Positions 34,643 through 43,920 are shown, counted from the stretch's first letter. The stretch: 64,000 nucleotides of DNA from Cellulosimicrobium sp. ES-005 (GCF_040448685.1 NZ_CP159290.1:4588001-4652000); one strand, 5' to 3'. Notes: generated from the letters alone by a model not told the origin. Translations and numbers: made by a program.

Positions 34643-34686
34643 GGCTCACGGTAACGCGTGCGCGGGGCGCCGTTCACGCTCCCGGG

Positions 34687-34803
34687 CCGGGTACCGGACA
34701 AAATTGGAGAAGAAGCCAAGGCGCGCGGAGGGTGGTTGGAGGAAACCTCCATAGCGGCGCGCCCCTGGGCCTCGCCCGGCGCCTGGGGTTGTCCGGCACC
34801 CAC
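34687..34803. repeat. Nested hairpin element in the maf-accA spacer
   Basis: Outer arms GGGTACCGGACAA (34689-34701) and TTGTCCGGCACCC (34789-34801) pair at 12 of 13 positions. Within, CCAAGGCGCGC and GCGCGCCCCTGG can pair, and TGGAGG-AAA-CCTCCA (34737-34751) is a perfect apical hairpin. ACAAAATTGGAGAAGAAG is an unusually AT-rich run for this genome. Either a maf terminator or a structured leader/operator for accA3. GCCTGGGGTTGTCCGG resembles the conserved loop motif of the 32.4-kb elements. Confidence 0.5.
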
Positions 34804-34849
34804 AACGGCACCACGGCGAGCGCCGACGACGGACGGCGGCCCCGTCGGG

Positions 34850-35509
34850 TCAGGACCGCAGCTCGTGCCAGGCGACCCCGGCCTCGCCGAGCAGCGTCCG
34901 CAGCAGCGGGAGGCTGATCCCGACGACGCCGTGGTGGTCGCCCTCGATGCGCTCGACGTAGGGCCCGCCGAGGCCGTCGACCGTGAACGCGCCCGCGACG
35001 TGCAGGGGCTCGCCCGTCGCGACGTACGCGTCGATCTCGTCGTCCGTGAGGTCGGCGAAGTGCACCGTCGTGGAGCTGGTGGCCCCGGTCGCGGTGCCCG
35101 TCCCGCCGTCGGGCAGCGGACGCAGGTCGACGAGCCAGTGGCCGGTGTGCAGGACGCCGGCCCGGCCGCGCATCGCGCGCCAGCGCGCACGGGCGTCGTC
35201 GGCGTCGACGGGCTTGCCGAGCACCTCGCCGTCGAGCTCGAGCATCGAGTCGCACCCGACGAGGAGCGCGGGGTCGTCGACCGGCGCGCCGGTCCCGTCG
35301 TCGGCGAGCGTGCGCACGATCTCCTCGGCCTTGGCGCGGGCGAGGACGAGCACCGCGTCCACGGGGTCGAGCCCGCCGCGCTCCGCGGCGGCGGCCTGCA
35401 GGACCGCGTCCTCGTCGACCCCCGAGACGCGCACGAGGGGTTCGACGCCGGCCGCGCGCAGCGTCGCGAGGCGGGCGGGGGAGCGGGAGGCGAGGACGAG
35501 TCGGAGCAC
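34850..35509 (-). CDS. maf: Maf-like nucleoside triphosphate pyrophosphatase
   Basis: A 219-residue Maf/YhdE protein that hydrolyses non-canonical or excess NTPs (dTTP/UTP branch or similar). The N-terminal LVLASRSPARLATLRAAGV is the family signature, followed by VGCDSMLELDGEVLGKP with the catalytic Asp region and GVVGISLPLLRTLLGEAGV at the C-terminus. A GTG at 35509 is 6 nt after a TAGTCT hexamer. It lies beside acyl-CoA carboxylase genes, as in many actinobacteria. Confidence 0.92.
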   Translation of the reverse strand: MLRLVLASRSPARLATLRAAGVEPLVRVSGVDEDAVLQAAAAERGGLDPVDAVLVLARAKAEEIVRTLADDGTGAPVDDPALLVGCDSMLELDGEVLGKPVDADDARARWRAMRGRAGVLHTGHWLVDLRPLPDGGTGTATGATSSTTVHFADLTDDEIDAYVATGEPLHVAGAFTVDGLGGPYVERIEGDHHGVVGISLPLLRTLLGEAGVAWHELRS

Positions 35510-35515
35510 CCGCGC

Positions 35516-35521
35516 AGACTA
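35516..35521 (-). promoter_or_regulatory. -10 hexamer TAGTCT, predicted leaderless promoter of maf
   Basis: Minus-strand TAGTCT with a 6-nt gap to the GTG at 35509. Confidence 0.5.
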
Positions 35522-35573
35522 CCCGTCGAGCACCGGCGCGACCGGCGAGCCGGACGGCGCGCGCCGAGCGGTC

Positions 35574-36494
35574 CTACGCGACCAGCAGCGCCGCGACGAG
35601 CAGCACGACGGGCGAGCCGAGGGTCGTGACGAGGATCGTGTCGCGCGCGAGGATCTCGCCCCGCCCGAACCGTGCCGCGTAGTTGTAGACGTTCTGGGCG
35701 GTGGGCAGCGCGGCGAGCGTGACGGCCGAGGCGACCGCGGCGTCGTCGAGCCCGAGGACGTGCCGGGAGACGACGAACGCGACGACGGGCATGACGAGCA
35801 GCTTCGCGACGCTCGCCACCCCGACGGCCGCGCGGGGCTCGCCGCGCCGCAGCGGCCTGGTGCCGTGCAACGACATGCCGAACGCGAGCAGGATCATGGG
35901 GATGGCGGCACCCCCGAGGATCTCGAGCGGAGCCATGACCGCGACGGGCGGGGTCCAACCGGTCACCGAGACGACGGCGCCCGCGAACGACCCGAGGATG
36001 ATCGGGTTGCGCACGGGCTGGGCGAGGACGAAGCGCCAGGACAGGCGCCCGCTCGTCGTCGCGTCGAGGACGAGCAGCGCGACGGGTGCGAGCACGAGGA
36101 GCTGGAGCAGGATCACCGGCACGACGGCGGTCGCGTCGCCCAGCACGTACACCGCGACGGGCAGGCCGATGTTGTTCGCGTTCACGTAGCCGGAGCCCAC
36201 GGCCCCGATGGTCGCCTCGGGGGCGGGGAGCCGCAGCCACAGCCGGTCGACGAGCACGAACGCGCCCGCGGTCACGACGGCGGAGACCGCCGCGACCGCG
36301 AGCGGGGCCTGGAAGAGCGCGCCGACGTCCGCCCGCGCGAGCACGGTGAACAGCAGCGCGGGGCTCGCGACGAAGAACCCGATGCGGTTGAGCGCGGTCC
36401 TCGCGTCGGGGCCCCCGATGCCGAGCCGCGCGGTGACGTACCCGGCCGCCACGACCACGGCGATGATGGCGAAGCCGGTGAGGACGGCGCCCAC
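35574..36494 (-). CDS. AEC family transporter (auxin efflux carrier-like)
   Basis: A 306-residue membrane protein with ten hydrophobic segments in two similar halves. The first half has NRIGFFVASPALLFTVLARADVG, the second VRNPIILGSFAGAVVS and LALPTAQNVYNYAARFG, the helix-breaking sites of the bile acid/auxin carrier fold. Such bacterial proteins export malate, malonate or amino acids; the substrate is unknown. GTG at 36494. No close partner genes. Confidence 0.85.
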   Translation of the reverse strand: MGAVLTGFAIIAVVVAAGYVTARLGIGGPDARTALNRIGFFVASPALLFTVLARADVGALFQAPLAVAAVSAVVTAGAFVLVDRLWLRLPAPEATIGAVGSGYVNANNIGLPVAVYVLGDATAVVPVILLQLLVLAPVALLVLDATTSGRLSWRFVLAQPVRNPIILGSFAGAVVSVTGWTPPVAVMAPLEILGGAAIPMILLAFGMSLHGTRPLRRGEPRAAVGVASVAKLLVMPVVAFVVSRHVLGLDDAAVASAVTLAALPTAQNVYNYAARFGRGEILARDTILVTTLGSPVVLLVAALLVA

Positions 36495-36568
36495 GCGTCA
36501 GCTCCCCAGGGCGGGCCCGCCCCGCCCGGGCCGGCGCGAGGCCGACCCGGGCAGGGCGGACGACCGGG

Positions 36569-38311
36569 TCACGAGGAGAGCGCGTCGCGCAGCACGTCCA
36601 GACCGACCGAGCCGAGGTTCAGCGCGCGCGCGTGGAACGCCTTGGCGTCGAACGCCTCGCCGCGCGCCGCGGCCGCCGCGCGCGCGTCGTCGCGCGTGGC
36701 CTCCCACAGGCGCTGGCCGACCTTGTACGACGGCGCCTGACCCGGCCAGCCGAGGTAGCGGTCGAGCTCGAACCGGACGAACGAGTCGGGCATGTTGACG
36801 TTCGCGCGCAGGAACGTGAGCGCCTTGTCGGCGTCCCAGGTCCCGCCGCCCCACTGCTCGGGCGCGGGCAGGCCGAGGTGCACGCCGATGTCGAGCACGA
36901 CGCGCGCCGCACGCATGCGCTGCGCGTCGAGCATGCCGAGTCGGTCGCCGTCGTCGTCGAGGAACCCGAGGTCCGCCATGAGGCGCTCCGCGTACAGGGC
37001 CCAGCCCTCGCCGTGGCCCGAGACCCAGCACGCGAGCCGGCGCCACGTGTTGAGCGTCGCTCGCGCGTACACGGCCTGGCCGCACTGCAGGTGGTGGCCG
37101 GGGACGCCCTCGTGGTAGACCGTCGTCTTCTCGCGCCACGTGTTGAACTCGGTGACGTCCGACGGCACGGACCACCACATGCGGCCCGGGCGGGAGAAGT
37201 CGTCGCTCGGCGGCGTGTAGTAGATCCCGCCCGTCTGCGTCGGCGCGATCATGCACTCGAGGTCGAGCACCGGCGTCGGGACGTCGAAGTGGACGCCGTT
37301 CAGCGCGCTGATCGCGGCGTCCGACGTCTCCTGCATCCACGACCTCAGCGCGTCCGTGCCGTGCAGCGTGCGCGCCGGGTCGGCGTCGAGCGCGGCGACG
37401 GCGTCCTCGACGCTCGCGCCCGGCCCGGCGATGCGGCGCGCGATCTCCTCCTGCTCCGCGACGACGCGCGCGAGCTCCTCGAGCCCCCACGCGTACGTCT
37501 CGTCGAGGTCGACCTGCGCGCCGAGGAACGTGCGCGAGAAGAGCCCGTAGCGCTCGCGGCCCACGGCGTCCTGCTCGCGTGCCTGCGGCGCGAGCGTCGT
37601 CTCGAGGAAGTCCGCGAGGCGGCCGTAGGCCTCGCGCGCCGCGGCGGCGCCGTGCTCGAGCTCCTTGCGCACGAGCGAGCACGCCGAGGAGTCGTCGAGG
37701 ACGGCGTTCGCCTCGGGGCCGGCGACGAACGTCGTGAAGAACGAGCCCTTCGCGTCGGCGAGCTCGCGCGACTGCTGCACGCCGATCCGCACCTGGCGGA
37801 TCGCGGCGACGTTGCCACGCGCCGCCGCCTCGGTGAGGGAGGCCATGTATCCGTCGATCGCCGTGGGCAGGGCGTTGAGGCGGGAGGCGATGTTCTCCCA
37901 CGCCTCGACCGTCCCGGTCGGCATGATGTCGAAGACGTCGCGCAGCTCCTGCACCGGCGACGCGATGTTGTTGAGGCTCGCGAGCGGCTCGCCCGCCTCG
38001 TGCAGCTCGAGCTGCAGGCCGACGCGCTCGCGCATCGCGGCGAGGGTGACGCGGTCGACGTCGTCGACGGGCTCCAGGCCCTCGAGCTCGCGAAGCACCG
38101 CGCGGTCGGCGTCGGCCCGCGCGTCGTGCCCGGCGGGCGAGAGGTCGGAGACGAGGTGGTCGTAGCCGGACAGGCCCATCGCGGTCGCGGCGATCGGGTC
38201 GAGCTCGGCGATCCGCGTGACGTAGGCCTCGGCGACGGCGTCGATCGGCGTGGGTGTGCGGTCGGGGGTCCCGGCGGATGCGCCGGCGGGTGTGGTGGTG
38301 GTGTCGCTCAC
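36569..38311 (-). CDS. DUF885 family protein, putative zinc metallopeptidase
   Basis: A 580-residue soluble protein of the DUF885 family. TTVYHEGVPGHHLQCGQAV (about residues 396-414) carries a zinc-site-like HExxxxH(H) motif, and HGEGWALYAERLMADLGF (about 433-450) provides the expected downstream glutamate. No signal peptide. The reaction is not characterised for this branch; an M-type carboxypeptidase-like function is inferred from the motif. GTG at 38311 has TAGTCT 7 nt upstream. Confidence 0.85.
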   Translation of the reverse strand: MSDTTTTPAGASAGTPDRTPTPIDAVAEAYVTRIAELDPIAATAMGLSGYDHLVSDLSPAGHDARADADRAVLRELEGLEPVDDVDRVTLAAMRERVGLQLELHEAGEPLASLNNIASPVQELRDVFDIMPTGTVEAWENIASRLNALPTAIDGYMASLTEAAARGNVAAIRQVRIGVQQSRELADAKGSFFTTFVAGPEANAVLDDSSACSLVRKELEHGAAAAREAYGRLADFLETTLAPQAREQDAVGRERYGLFSRTFLGAQVDLDETYAWGLEELARVVAEQEEIARRIAGPGASVEDAVAALDADPARTLHGTDALRSWMQETSDAAISALNGVHFDVPTPVLDLECMIAPTQTGGIYYTPPSDDFSRPGRMWWSVPSDVTEFNTWREKTTVYHEGVPGHHLQCGQAVYARATLNTWRRLACWVSGHGEGWALYAERLMADLGFLDDDGDRLGMLDAQRMRAARVVLDIGVHLGLPAPEQWGGGTWDADKALTFLRANVNMPDSFVRFELDRYLGWPGQAPSYKVGQRLWEATRDDARAAAAARGEAFDAKAFHARALNLGSVGLDVLRDALSS

Positions 38312-38318
38312 CCGGACG

Positions 38319-38324
38319 AGACTA
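38319..38324 (-). promoter_or_regulatory. -10 hexamer TAGTCT, predicted leaderless promoter
   Basis: Minus-strand TAGTCT with a 7-nt gap to the GTG at 38311; it lies within the last codons of the upstream gene. Confidence 0.45.
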
Positions 38325-39116
38325 CTCGGCGCCCGGACGCGGGTCTGCCGGATTCTCCGGGCTCTCGCCGTGGTCCTCCTCGGTCGGCGCGCCGGGCGTG
38401 TCCTCGGGCGGTCCCGCCTCGGGAGCGGCGTCGGCGCGGCCGCGCAGCGCCGCCACGAGGTCGTCCGCCCAGGCGCGGTGGTAGCGCAGCAGGAGCACCC
38501 CCGACGCGTCCGCGTCGTCCGCGGCGTGCCAGACGGCGACCGGGTCGCCCGGGCGCGGGCCCGCCGCGCCGTCGGGCACGACGACGCGCGCCGGTCGTGC
38601 GGTCCGCGCGCCGGACGCGGTGGTCACGACCAGGGTCGTCGGGACGACCGTGGGCCCGGTCGTCCGCGTGCCCGTGGCGGTGTCCTCCGTGGAGCCCTCC
38701 GCCGTGCCCGCCGCGAGGTCCGCGGCACCGACGCCGGGGGGCACGAGCGTCCCGGTCGCCCGGACCGGCGCGGCGAGCAGCGCGTCCCGCCCGCGCGCGA
38801 GCCCGGCCACGACGCGGTCGTCGAGGTAGCGCACGAGCGCGAGCAGCGCGGTGACGAGCAGCCCGAGGGTCGCCACGACCACGACGGCGTCCGGCACGGA
38901 CCACCCGCGCCCCGACGCGACGCGCTGGTAGACGAGCAGCGCGACGGTCGGCACGAACGCCACGGCCCACGCCCAGCGGCGCCAGCCCGGCACGGGCTCC
39001 ACGCCCGGCAGGCTCGTCGGGTCGGTCTCGACCTCGTCGGCGGACGCGGGGAGCTCGACGAGCACGCCTCGCTCGGGCAGGCGGCGCGTGCGGGGCGACG
39101 CGCTCGGCGTCGTCAC
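38322..39116 (-). CDS. Membrane protein of unknown function
   Basis: A 264-residue protein with two adjacent membrane segments at about residues 41-60 and 69-92 (AWAVAFVPTVALLVYQRVA; VVVVATLGLLVTALLALVRYL), then a Thr/Gly-rich stretch and a C-terminal domain ending in an acidic, disordered tail (PGAPTEEDHGESPENP). The GTG start at 39116 overlaps the stop of the carboxylase epsilon gene (GTGA), so it is translationally coupled to accE. I do not recognise the family. Confidence 0.7.
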   Translation of the reverse strand: MTTPSASPRTRRLPERGVLVELPASADEVETDPTSLPGVEPVPGWRRWAWAVAFVPTVALLVYQRVASGRGWSVPDAVVVVATLGLLVTALLALVRYLDDRVVAGLARGRDALLAAPVRATGTLVPPGVGAADLAAGTAEGSTEDTATGTRTTGPTVVPTTLVVTTASGARTARPARVVVPDGAAGPRPGDPVAVWHAADDADASGVLLLRYHRAWADDLVAALRGRADAAPEAGPPEDTPGAPTEEDHGESPENPADPRPGAE

Positions 39117-39373
39117 GACCGCAGGCTCCAGCGCCACGAGTCGGCGTTGTGCCGGCCCGAGCGCCCGCCGAAGCTCTTCGCGGTCGCGCCGTCCCCGGTC
39201 CCGCGCAGCCCGCGCGCCCGGTTGGTCCACTCGTCGACGGGCGCGACGTCGTCGGGCAGCCCGCTCGCGGCGGCCGCCGCGGCGAGGCCGGCGACGAGCG
39301 CGGCGACCTCCAGCTCGTCCGGCGCGCCGCGCACGACGCGGACGCTCGGAGCGCCGGACCCCGCCGTGCTCAC
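39113..39373 (-). CDS. accE: Acyl-CoA carboxylase epsilon subunit
   Basis: An 86-residue protein. The N-terminal half VRVVRGAPDELEVAALVAGLAAAAA (about residues 11-35) is the usual epsilon-subunit strand-helix, and the C-terminal SGRHNADSWRWSLRS closes like other family members ending in W-x-x-S. In actinobacteria this subunit stabilises the carboxylase alpha-beta complex. GTG at 39373 overlaps the stop of the upstream gene and its own stop overlaps the next start, so four genes here are chained. Confidence 0.85.
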   Translation of the reverse strand: MSTAGSGAPSVRVVRGAPDELEVAALVAGLAAAAAASGLPDDVAPVDEWTNRARGLRGTGDGATAKSFGGRSGRHNADSWRWSLRS

Positions 39374-39888
39374 TCGTCGTCCTCGTCGTGGTCGTGGTCG
39401 TCGTCCGCCCCGCGCCCCACGCCCCACTCGGGGACGGCGTAGCCCGCCTCGACGAGCCGCTCGCGCGCCTCGTGGCCCCACCGGTCCAGGAGCCCGACGA
39501 CGTCGTCGAGGTCCGGGCCGCCGGGGTGCGTCATGACGACGTAGTCGAGCGTGAAGGTGTCGTCCTGCACGTCGGCCGGCGAGGCGTCGTCGTCGACCTC
39601 CTCGTCGGCGCCCGGGTCCCACACCGACGTCGTGAGGTCGGCGTGGATGCCGAGCGCGCCGTGCAGCTCGTCGAACAGCCGCGCGTTGAGCGTGCCGATG
39701 CGGCCCTCGAGCGCGAGCACGCGCGGGTCCTCGTCCGCCTCGGACGCCCCGAACTCGGCCCGCACCCCGACCGCGGTCTCGACGTACTCGTGCAGCGCCG
39801 CCGTGAGCGCGTCGACCGCGGCGTGCAGCGGCGCCGGGTCCACGGACCCGAGCGGCACGGGTCCGTGCGTGGCGTCGTCGTGGCTCAT
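39370..39888 (-). CDS. Protein of unknown function, acidic, 172 residues
   Basis: The protein has a helical N-terminal half (LHAAVDALTAALHEYVETAVGVRAEF; LEGRIGTLNARLFDELHGALGIHADLTTSVWDP) and a strongly acidic C-terminal tail alternating His and Asp. No signal or membrane segment. It sits 49 nt after the carboxylase beta gene and overlaps accE by GTGA, so it is cotranscribed with the carboxylase. I do not recognise the family. Confidence 0.7.
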   Translation of the reverse strand: MSHDDATHGPVPLGSVDPAPLHAAVDALTAALHEYVETAVGVRAEFGASEADEDPRVLALEGRIGTLNARLFDELHGALGIHADLTTSVWDPGADEEVDDDASPADVQDDTFTLDYVVMTHPGGPDLDDVVGLLDRWGHEARERLVEAGYAVPEWGVGRGADDDHDHDEDDE

Positions 39889-39937
39889 GCGTGGTCCTTC
39901 CTCGCGAGGTTCGTCGGGTGCTGGTGCTCGCTCGCGG

Positions 39938-41581
39938 TCACAGCGGGATGTTGCCGTGCTTCTTGGGCGGCAGGGTCGCGCGCTTGGTGCGCAGCGCCCG
40001 CAGCGCCCGCACCACCTGCACGCGCGTCTCGGACGGGCGGATCACCGCGTCCACGTAGCCGCGCTCGGCGGCGTCCCACGGGTTGACGATCGCGTCCTCG
40101 TACTCCGCGACGAGCCGGGCGCGCTCCGCCTCGACGTCGTCGCCCGCGTCGGCCGCGCGCTTGAGCGCCGCCCGCTGGAGGATGTTCACCGCGCCGCCCG
40201 CGCCCATGACCGCGACCTGCGCCGTCGGCCACGCGAGGTTGACGTCGGCACCGAGCTGCTTGGATCCCATGACGATGTACGCCCCGCCGTACGCCTTGCG
40301 CGTGATGACGGTGACGAGCGGGACCGTGGCCTCGGCGTACGCGTAGATGAGCTTGGCCCCGCGCCGGATGATGCCCTGGTGCTCCTGGTCGACGCCCGGC
40401 AGGAAGCCGGGGACGTCCACGAGCGTGAGCACCGGGATGTTGAACGCGTCGCACGTGCGCACGAACCGCGCCGCCTTCTCCGCGGCGTCGATGTCGAGCG
40501 TGCCCGCCATGGCGAGCGGCTGGTTCGCCACCACGCCCACCGACTGGCCCTCCACGTGCCCGAAGCCGACGAGCACGTTCTTCGCGAACAGCGGCTGGAC
40601 CTCGAGGAACGCGCCCTCGTCGAGCACGTGCTCGATCACCGTGCGCATGTCGTACGGCTGCGAGTCCGAGTCGGGCACGAGCGCGTCCAGCTCGAGGTCC
40701 TCCTCCGTGACGTCGAGGTCGACGTCGTCGGGCGGGAAGGACGGCGCGTCCGAGAGGTTGTTCTGGGGCAGGTAGGACACGAGGTGGCGCACGTAGTCGA
40801 TCGCGTCGTCCTCGTCCGCGCCGAGGTAGTGCGCGACGCCGGACTTCTCGTTGTGCGTCAGGCCGCCGCCGAGCTCCTCGAAGCCCACGTCCTCGCCCGT
40901 CACCGCGCGGATCACGTCCGGGCCGGTGATGAACATGTTCGACGTCTTGTCCGCCATGACGATGAAGTCGGTCAGCGCGGGGGAGTACACCGCGCCGCCC
41001 GCGCTGGGACCGAGGATGAGCGAGATCTGCGGGATCACGCCCGACGACGCGACGTTGCGGCGGAAGATCTCCGCGAACTGCGTGAGCGCCGCGACACCCT
41101 CCTGGATGCGCGCGCCGCCGCCGTCGGAGATGCCGATCAACGGCACGCCCGTGCGCAGCGCGAGGTCCTGCACCTTGGTGATCTTCTGCCCGTGGACCTC
41201 GCCGAGGCTGCCCCCGAACACCGTGAAGTCCTGGGAGTACACGCACACCTGGCGGCCGTCGATCGTGCCGTGCCCGACGACGACGCCGTCGCCCGCCAGG
41301 CGCTTCTTCTCGAGCCCGAAGTTGTGCGAGCGGTGCTTCGCGAACGCGTCGAGCTCGACGAAGCTGCCCTCGTCGAGCAGCGCCTCGATGCGCTCGCGCG
41401 CCGTCTTCTTGCCGCGCGCGTGCTGCTTGGTCCGCGCCGCCTCCTCGGGCAGCTCGGTCGCCTCGGCGCGGCGACGGTCGAGGTCGGCGAGCTTGGCCGC
41501 GGTGCCCACGAGGTGGGGCGCGTCGGGCGATGTCGGGGGTGCCTCGGGCGTCGCGGGCGAGGTGGTCGCAGAGTCCGTCAC
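39938..41581 (-). CDS. pccB: Acyl-CoA carboxylase beta subunit (carboxyltransferase)
   Basis: A 547-residue carboxyltransferase that moves CO2 from biotin to acetyl- or propionyl-CoA. The N-terminal [28 protein letters not shown] is the family opening; the oxyanion/acyl-CoA sites lie in [17 protein letters not shown] and, in the C-terminal half, [42 protein letters not shown]. Full length. GTG at 41581 has TAGGCT 7 nt upstream. It leads a minus-strand run ending with the epsilon subunit and two unknown genes, and is divergent from birA, whose product activates the partner alpha subunit. Confidence 0.95.
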   Translation of the reverse strand: MTDSATTSPATPEAPPTSPDAPHLVGTAAKLADLDRRRAEATELPEEAARTKQHARGKKTARERIEALLDEGSFVELDAFAKHRSHNFGLEKKRLAGDGVVVGHGTIDGRQVCVYSQDFTVFGGSLGEVHGQKITKVQDLALRTGVPLIGISDGGGARIQEGVAALTQFAEIFRRNVASSGVIPQISLILGPSAGGAVYSPALTDFIVMADKTSNMFITGPDVIRAVTGEDVGFEELGGGLTHNEKSGVAHYLGADEDDAIDYVRHLVSYLPQNNLSDAPSFPPDDVDLDVTEEDLELDALVPDSDSQPYDMRTVIEHVLDEGAFLEVQPLFAKNVLVGFGHVEGQSVGVVANQPLAMAGTLDIDAAEKAARFVRTCDAFNIPVLTLVDVPGFLPGVDQEHQGIIRRGAKLIYAYAEATVPLVTVITRKAYGGAYIVMGSKQLGADVNLAWPTAQVAVMGAGGAVNILQRAALKRAADAGDDVEAERARLVAEYEDAIVNPWDAAERGYVDAVIRPSETRVQVVRALRALRTKRATLPPKKHGNIPL

Positions 41582-41588
41582 GGACCCG

Positions 41589-41594
41589 AGCCTA
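41589..41594 (-). promoter_or_regulatory. -10 hexamer TAGGCT, predicted leaderless promoter of pccB
   Basis: Minus-strand TAGGCT with a 7-nt gap to the GTG at 41581. Confidence 0.5.
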
Positions 41595-41758
41595 GTTGGC
41601 GGGTGGCGCCAACTCGATGCGGGCGACGCCAGCACGCCCGGGGCGGGTCTTGGTGGGTGTCGACAAACCCGGCGGCGCGCCGGTGATGTCCTTCCGCGGC
41701 GTCCGACCGGCCGTGCGTCCCTCGTGCCGGGCCGTCGGCGTGCGGGAGGATGGCGGGC

Positions 41759-42673
41759 ATGGCGAGCGCGCGCGACGACGAGACCAGGCCCGACGGCTAC
41801 GGGCGGCCCCCGCTGCGGGCGGAGTTCCTGCGCGAGCTGCTCGTGGCGCCCGCAGGGCCCCTCGCCCGGCTCGAGGTCGTCCCCGAGTCGGCGTCGACGA
41901 ACGCCGAGCTCGCGCGCGCGGTCGCCGCCGACCCGGACGCCTGGCCGGCGCCGGCGCTCCTCGTCGCCGAGCACCAGCCCGGGGGTCGCGGCCGGCTGGG
42001 GCGCTCGTGGACGACGCCGCCGCGCGCCGCGCTCCTCGGCTCGCTCCTCCTGCGCCCCGAGGTGCCGCGCGAGGCGCTGAGCTGGCTCCCGCTCCTCGCG
42101 GGGCTCGCGACCGCCCGCGCCCTGCGTGCGACCGCCGGGGTCGACGCCGTCGTCAAGTGGCCGAACGACGTCCTCGTGCCGGACCCGGGCGCCGCGCCCG
42201 TTCCGCAGGACGTCGCGACGCCGGCGGTCGGCGGCCACCCGCCCCTGCGCAAGGTCGCCGGCATCCTCGCGGAGGTGCTGCCCGACGGCGGCGTCGTCGT
42301 CGGCGTCGGGCTCAACGTCTCCCAGGAGCGCGCGGAGCTGCCCGTCCCCACGGCCACCTCGCTCGCCCTGGCAGGTGCCGCGACGACCGACCGCGAGGTC
42401 CTGCTCGTCGCCCTCCACGAGGCGTTCGGCGAGGTCCTCGCGCGCTGGCAGGACGCCGGCGGCGACGCGCACGCCGCCGGGCTCGACGCCGACTGCGCGC
42501 AGGTCAGCGCCACGCTCGGCACGCGCGTGCGGGTCGAGCGCGTCGCGGGCGGCGACGTCGTCGGGCTCGCCACCGCGCTCGCGCCCGACGGCGGACTGGT
42601 GGTACGCGAGGACGACGGCACGACGAGCGTCCACCACAGCGGCGACGTCCACCACCTGCGCCCGCACGGGTGA
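41759..42673 (+). CDS. birA: Biotin--[acetyl-CoA carboxylase] ligase
   Basis: A 304-residue biotin protein ligase. [19 protein letters not shown] is the substrate-binding start; [18 protein letters not shown] (about residues 74-91) is the biotin/ATP loop with the GRGRxGRxW motif; VKWPNDVLV carries the catalytic Lys; [22 protein letters not shown] follows. There is no N-terminal DNA-binding domain, so it is a ligase only. ATG at 41759 is preferred to 41750 because GGGAGGA lies at a normal distance before it. It would biotinylate the alpha subunit at 32.8-34.6 kb. Confidence 0.93.
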   Translation: MASARDDETRPDGYGRPPLRAEFLRELLVAPAGPLARLEVVPESASTNAELARAVAADPDAWPAPALLVAEHQPGGRGRLGRSWTTPPRAALLGSLLLRPEVPREALSWLPLLAGLATARALRATAGVDAVVKWPNDVLVPDPGAAPVPQDVATPAVGGHPPLRKVAGILAEVLPDGGVVVGVGLNVSQERAELPVPTATSLALAGAATTDREVLLVALHEAFGEVLARWQDAGGDAHAAGLDADCAQVSATLGTRVRVERVAGGDVVGLATALAPDGGLVVREDDGTTSVHHSGDVHHLRPHG

Positions 42674-42683
42674 CGGGCTCCGG

Positions 42684-42770
42684 CCGAGATCGGCAGTCCG
42701 GGACGACGTCGGCGGTCACGACCGCCGATCTCGCGCGCCACTGCCGATCTCGGTCACGACCGCCGATCTC
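42684..42770. repeat. 19-bp direct repeats and palindromes upstream of the adenylate cyclase promoter
   Basis: GGTCACGACCGCCGATCTC occurs at 42714-42732 and again at 42752-42770 (38-bp period). CCGAGATCGGCAGT (42684-42697) is the exact complement of 42740-42753, and CGGCGGTC-AC-GACCGCCG (42710-42727) is a palindrome. The second copy ends 19 nt before the -10 hexamer, suiting a regulator-binding array. Confidence 0.6.
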
Positions 42771-42789
42771 ACCGGCCCGGGCCGAGGAA

Positions 42790-42795
42790 TAGGAT
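42790..42795 (+). promoter_or_regulatory. -10 hexamer TAGGAT, predicted leaderless promoter
   Basis: TAGGAT with a 6-nt gap to the GTG at 42802. Confidence 0.5.
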
Positions 42796-42801
42796 CGCCG
42801 G

Positions 42802-43890
42802 GTGCCCGTGGACCCTGAGCAGAACGTGCCCGTCCCCACCACCCCGTCTCCGGACGGCGGGGAGGGCGGCGAGCCGGCCCCGGACACCGAGGCGACGGAG
42901 GCGGTGCTCGACGAGGCGCTCCTCGGCGGGCCCCGCACCCTGACCGTCGAGCGGCTCGCCGAGCGCGCGGGCGTCGGGACGGACCGCGTGCGCGCCTACT
43001 GGCAGGCGCTCGGCCTCCCCCTGACCGAGGGCGAGGAGCACGCGTTCACGGAGAAGGACGCGCAGGCGCTCGCGGACGTGTTCGCGTTCGCCGCGACCGA
43101 GCGGCTCGACGAGCGCGCGCTGACGACGCTCATCCGGTCCACCGGGCACACCACGGAGCGGCTCGTGCTCTGGCAGGTCGAGGCGCTCGTCGAGCACCTG
43201 ACGCGCCGGTTCGACCTCGACGACACGAGCGCGCGCCTGCTCGTCCTCGACCGGCTCCCCGAGCTCGCCCCGGTCCTCGAGGAGCAGCTCCTGCACGCGT
43301 GGCGCCGCCAGCTCGCCGCGGTCGCGGGGAGGTTCGCGGTCGAGTTCTCCGACGCGCGGGCCACCGCGGTCGACGAGCACGAGCTCCCGCTCCCGCGGGC
43401 CGTCGGGTTCGCGGACATCGTCTCGTTCACGCAGCGCACGCGCGGGCTGGGGTCGAGCGAGCTCGCCGAGTTCGTGCAGCTCTTCGAGACCAGCGCGCGC
43501 GACGTCATCACCGCCGCGGGCGGGCGCGTCGTCAAGACGATCGGCGACGCGGTGCTCTACGTCGCCGACGACGTCGCGACCGGGGCGCGGGTCGCGCTCG
43601 GCCTGGCCGAGGCCGGCGGGCGCGAGGAGGACGTCGACGTCCCGCCCGTCCGGGTCAGCCTCGTGTGGGGCCGGGTCCTCTCGCGGTTCGGCGACGTGTT
43701 CGGGCCGAGCGTCAACCTCGCCGCCCGCCTCGTCGACATCGCGGAGCCGACGACGGTCCTCGTCGACCGCGAGACCGCGGGCCTGCTCGCGGGCGACCAG
43801 CGCTTCGCGCTCACGGCGCAGCCCGAGACGGAGGTCCAGGGGCTCGGCACGATCGAGCCCGTGCGTCTGCAGTGGGCCTACCGCGGCTGA
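42802..43890 (+). CDS. Class III adenylate cyclase with an N-terminal regulatory domain
   Basis: A 362-residue cyclase making cAMP from ATP. The catalytic domain (about residues 195-360) has metal-binding Asp residues in VGFADIVSFTQRT and VVKTIGDAVLYV, the Lys of VKT for adenine contact, and VFGPSVNLAARLVD with the transition-state Asn and Arg. The N-terminal 170 residues start with a MerR-like helix-turn-helix (LTVERLAERAGVGTDRVRAYWQALGLP), the same layout as the pH-sensing mycobacterial cyclase Rv1264. It therefore probably responds to an internal signal. GTG start, leaderless; a repeat array precedes the promoter. Confidence 0.88.
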   Translation: MPVDPEQNVPVPTTPSPDGGEGGEPAPDTEATEAVLDEALLGGPRTLTVERLAERAGVGTDRVRAYWQALGLPLTEGEEHAFTEKDAQALADVFAFAATERLDERALTTLIRSTGHTTERLVLWQVEALVEHLTRRFDLDDTSARLLVLDRLPELAPVLEEQLLHAWRRQLAAVAGRFAVEFSDARATAVDEHELPLPRAVGFADIVSFTQRTRGLGSSELAEFVQLFETSARDVITAAGGRVVKTIGDAVLYVADDVATGARVALGLAEAGGREEDVDVPPVRVSLVWGRVLSRFGDVFGPSVNLAARLVDIAEPTTVLVDRETAGLLAGDQRFALTAQPETEVQGLGTIEPVRLQWAYRG

Positions 43891-43920
43891 CCGCCGCGCT
43901 CGCGTCCCGAGGCCGGGTCG

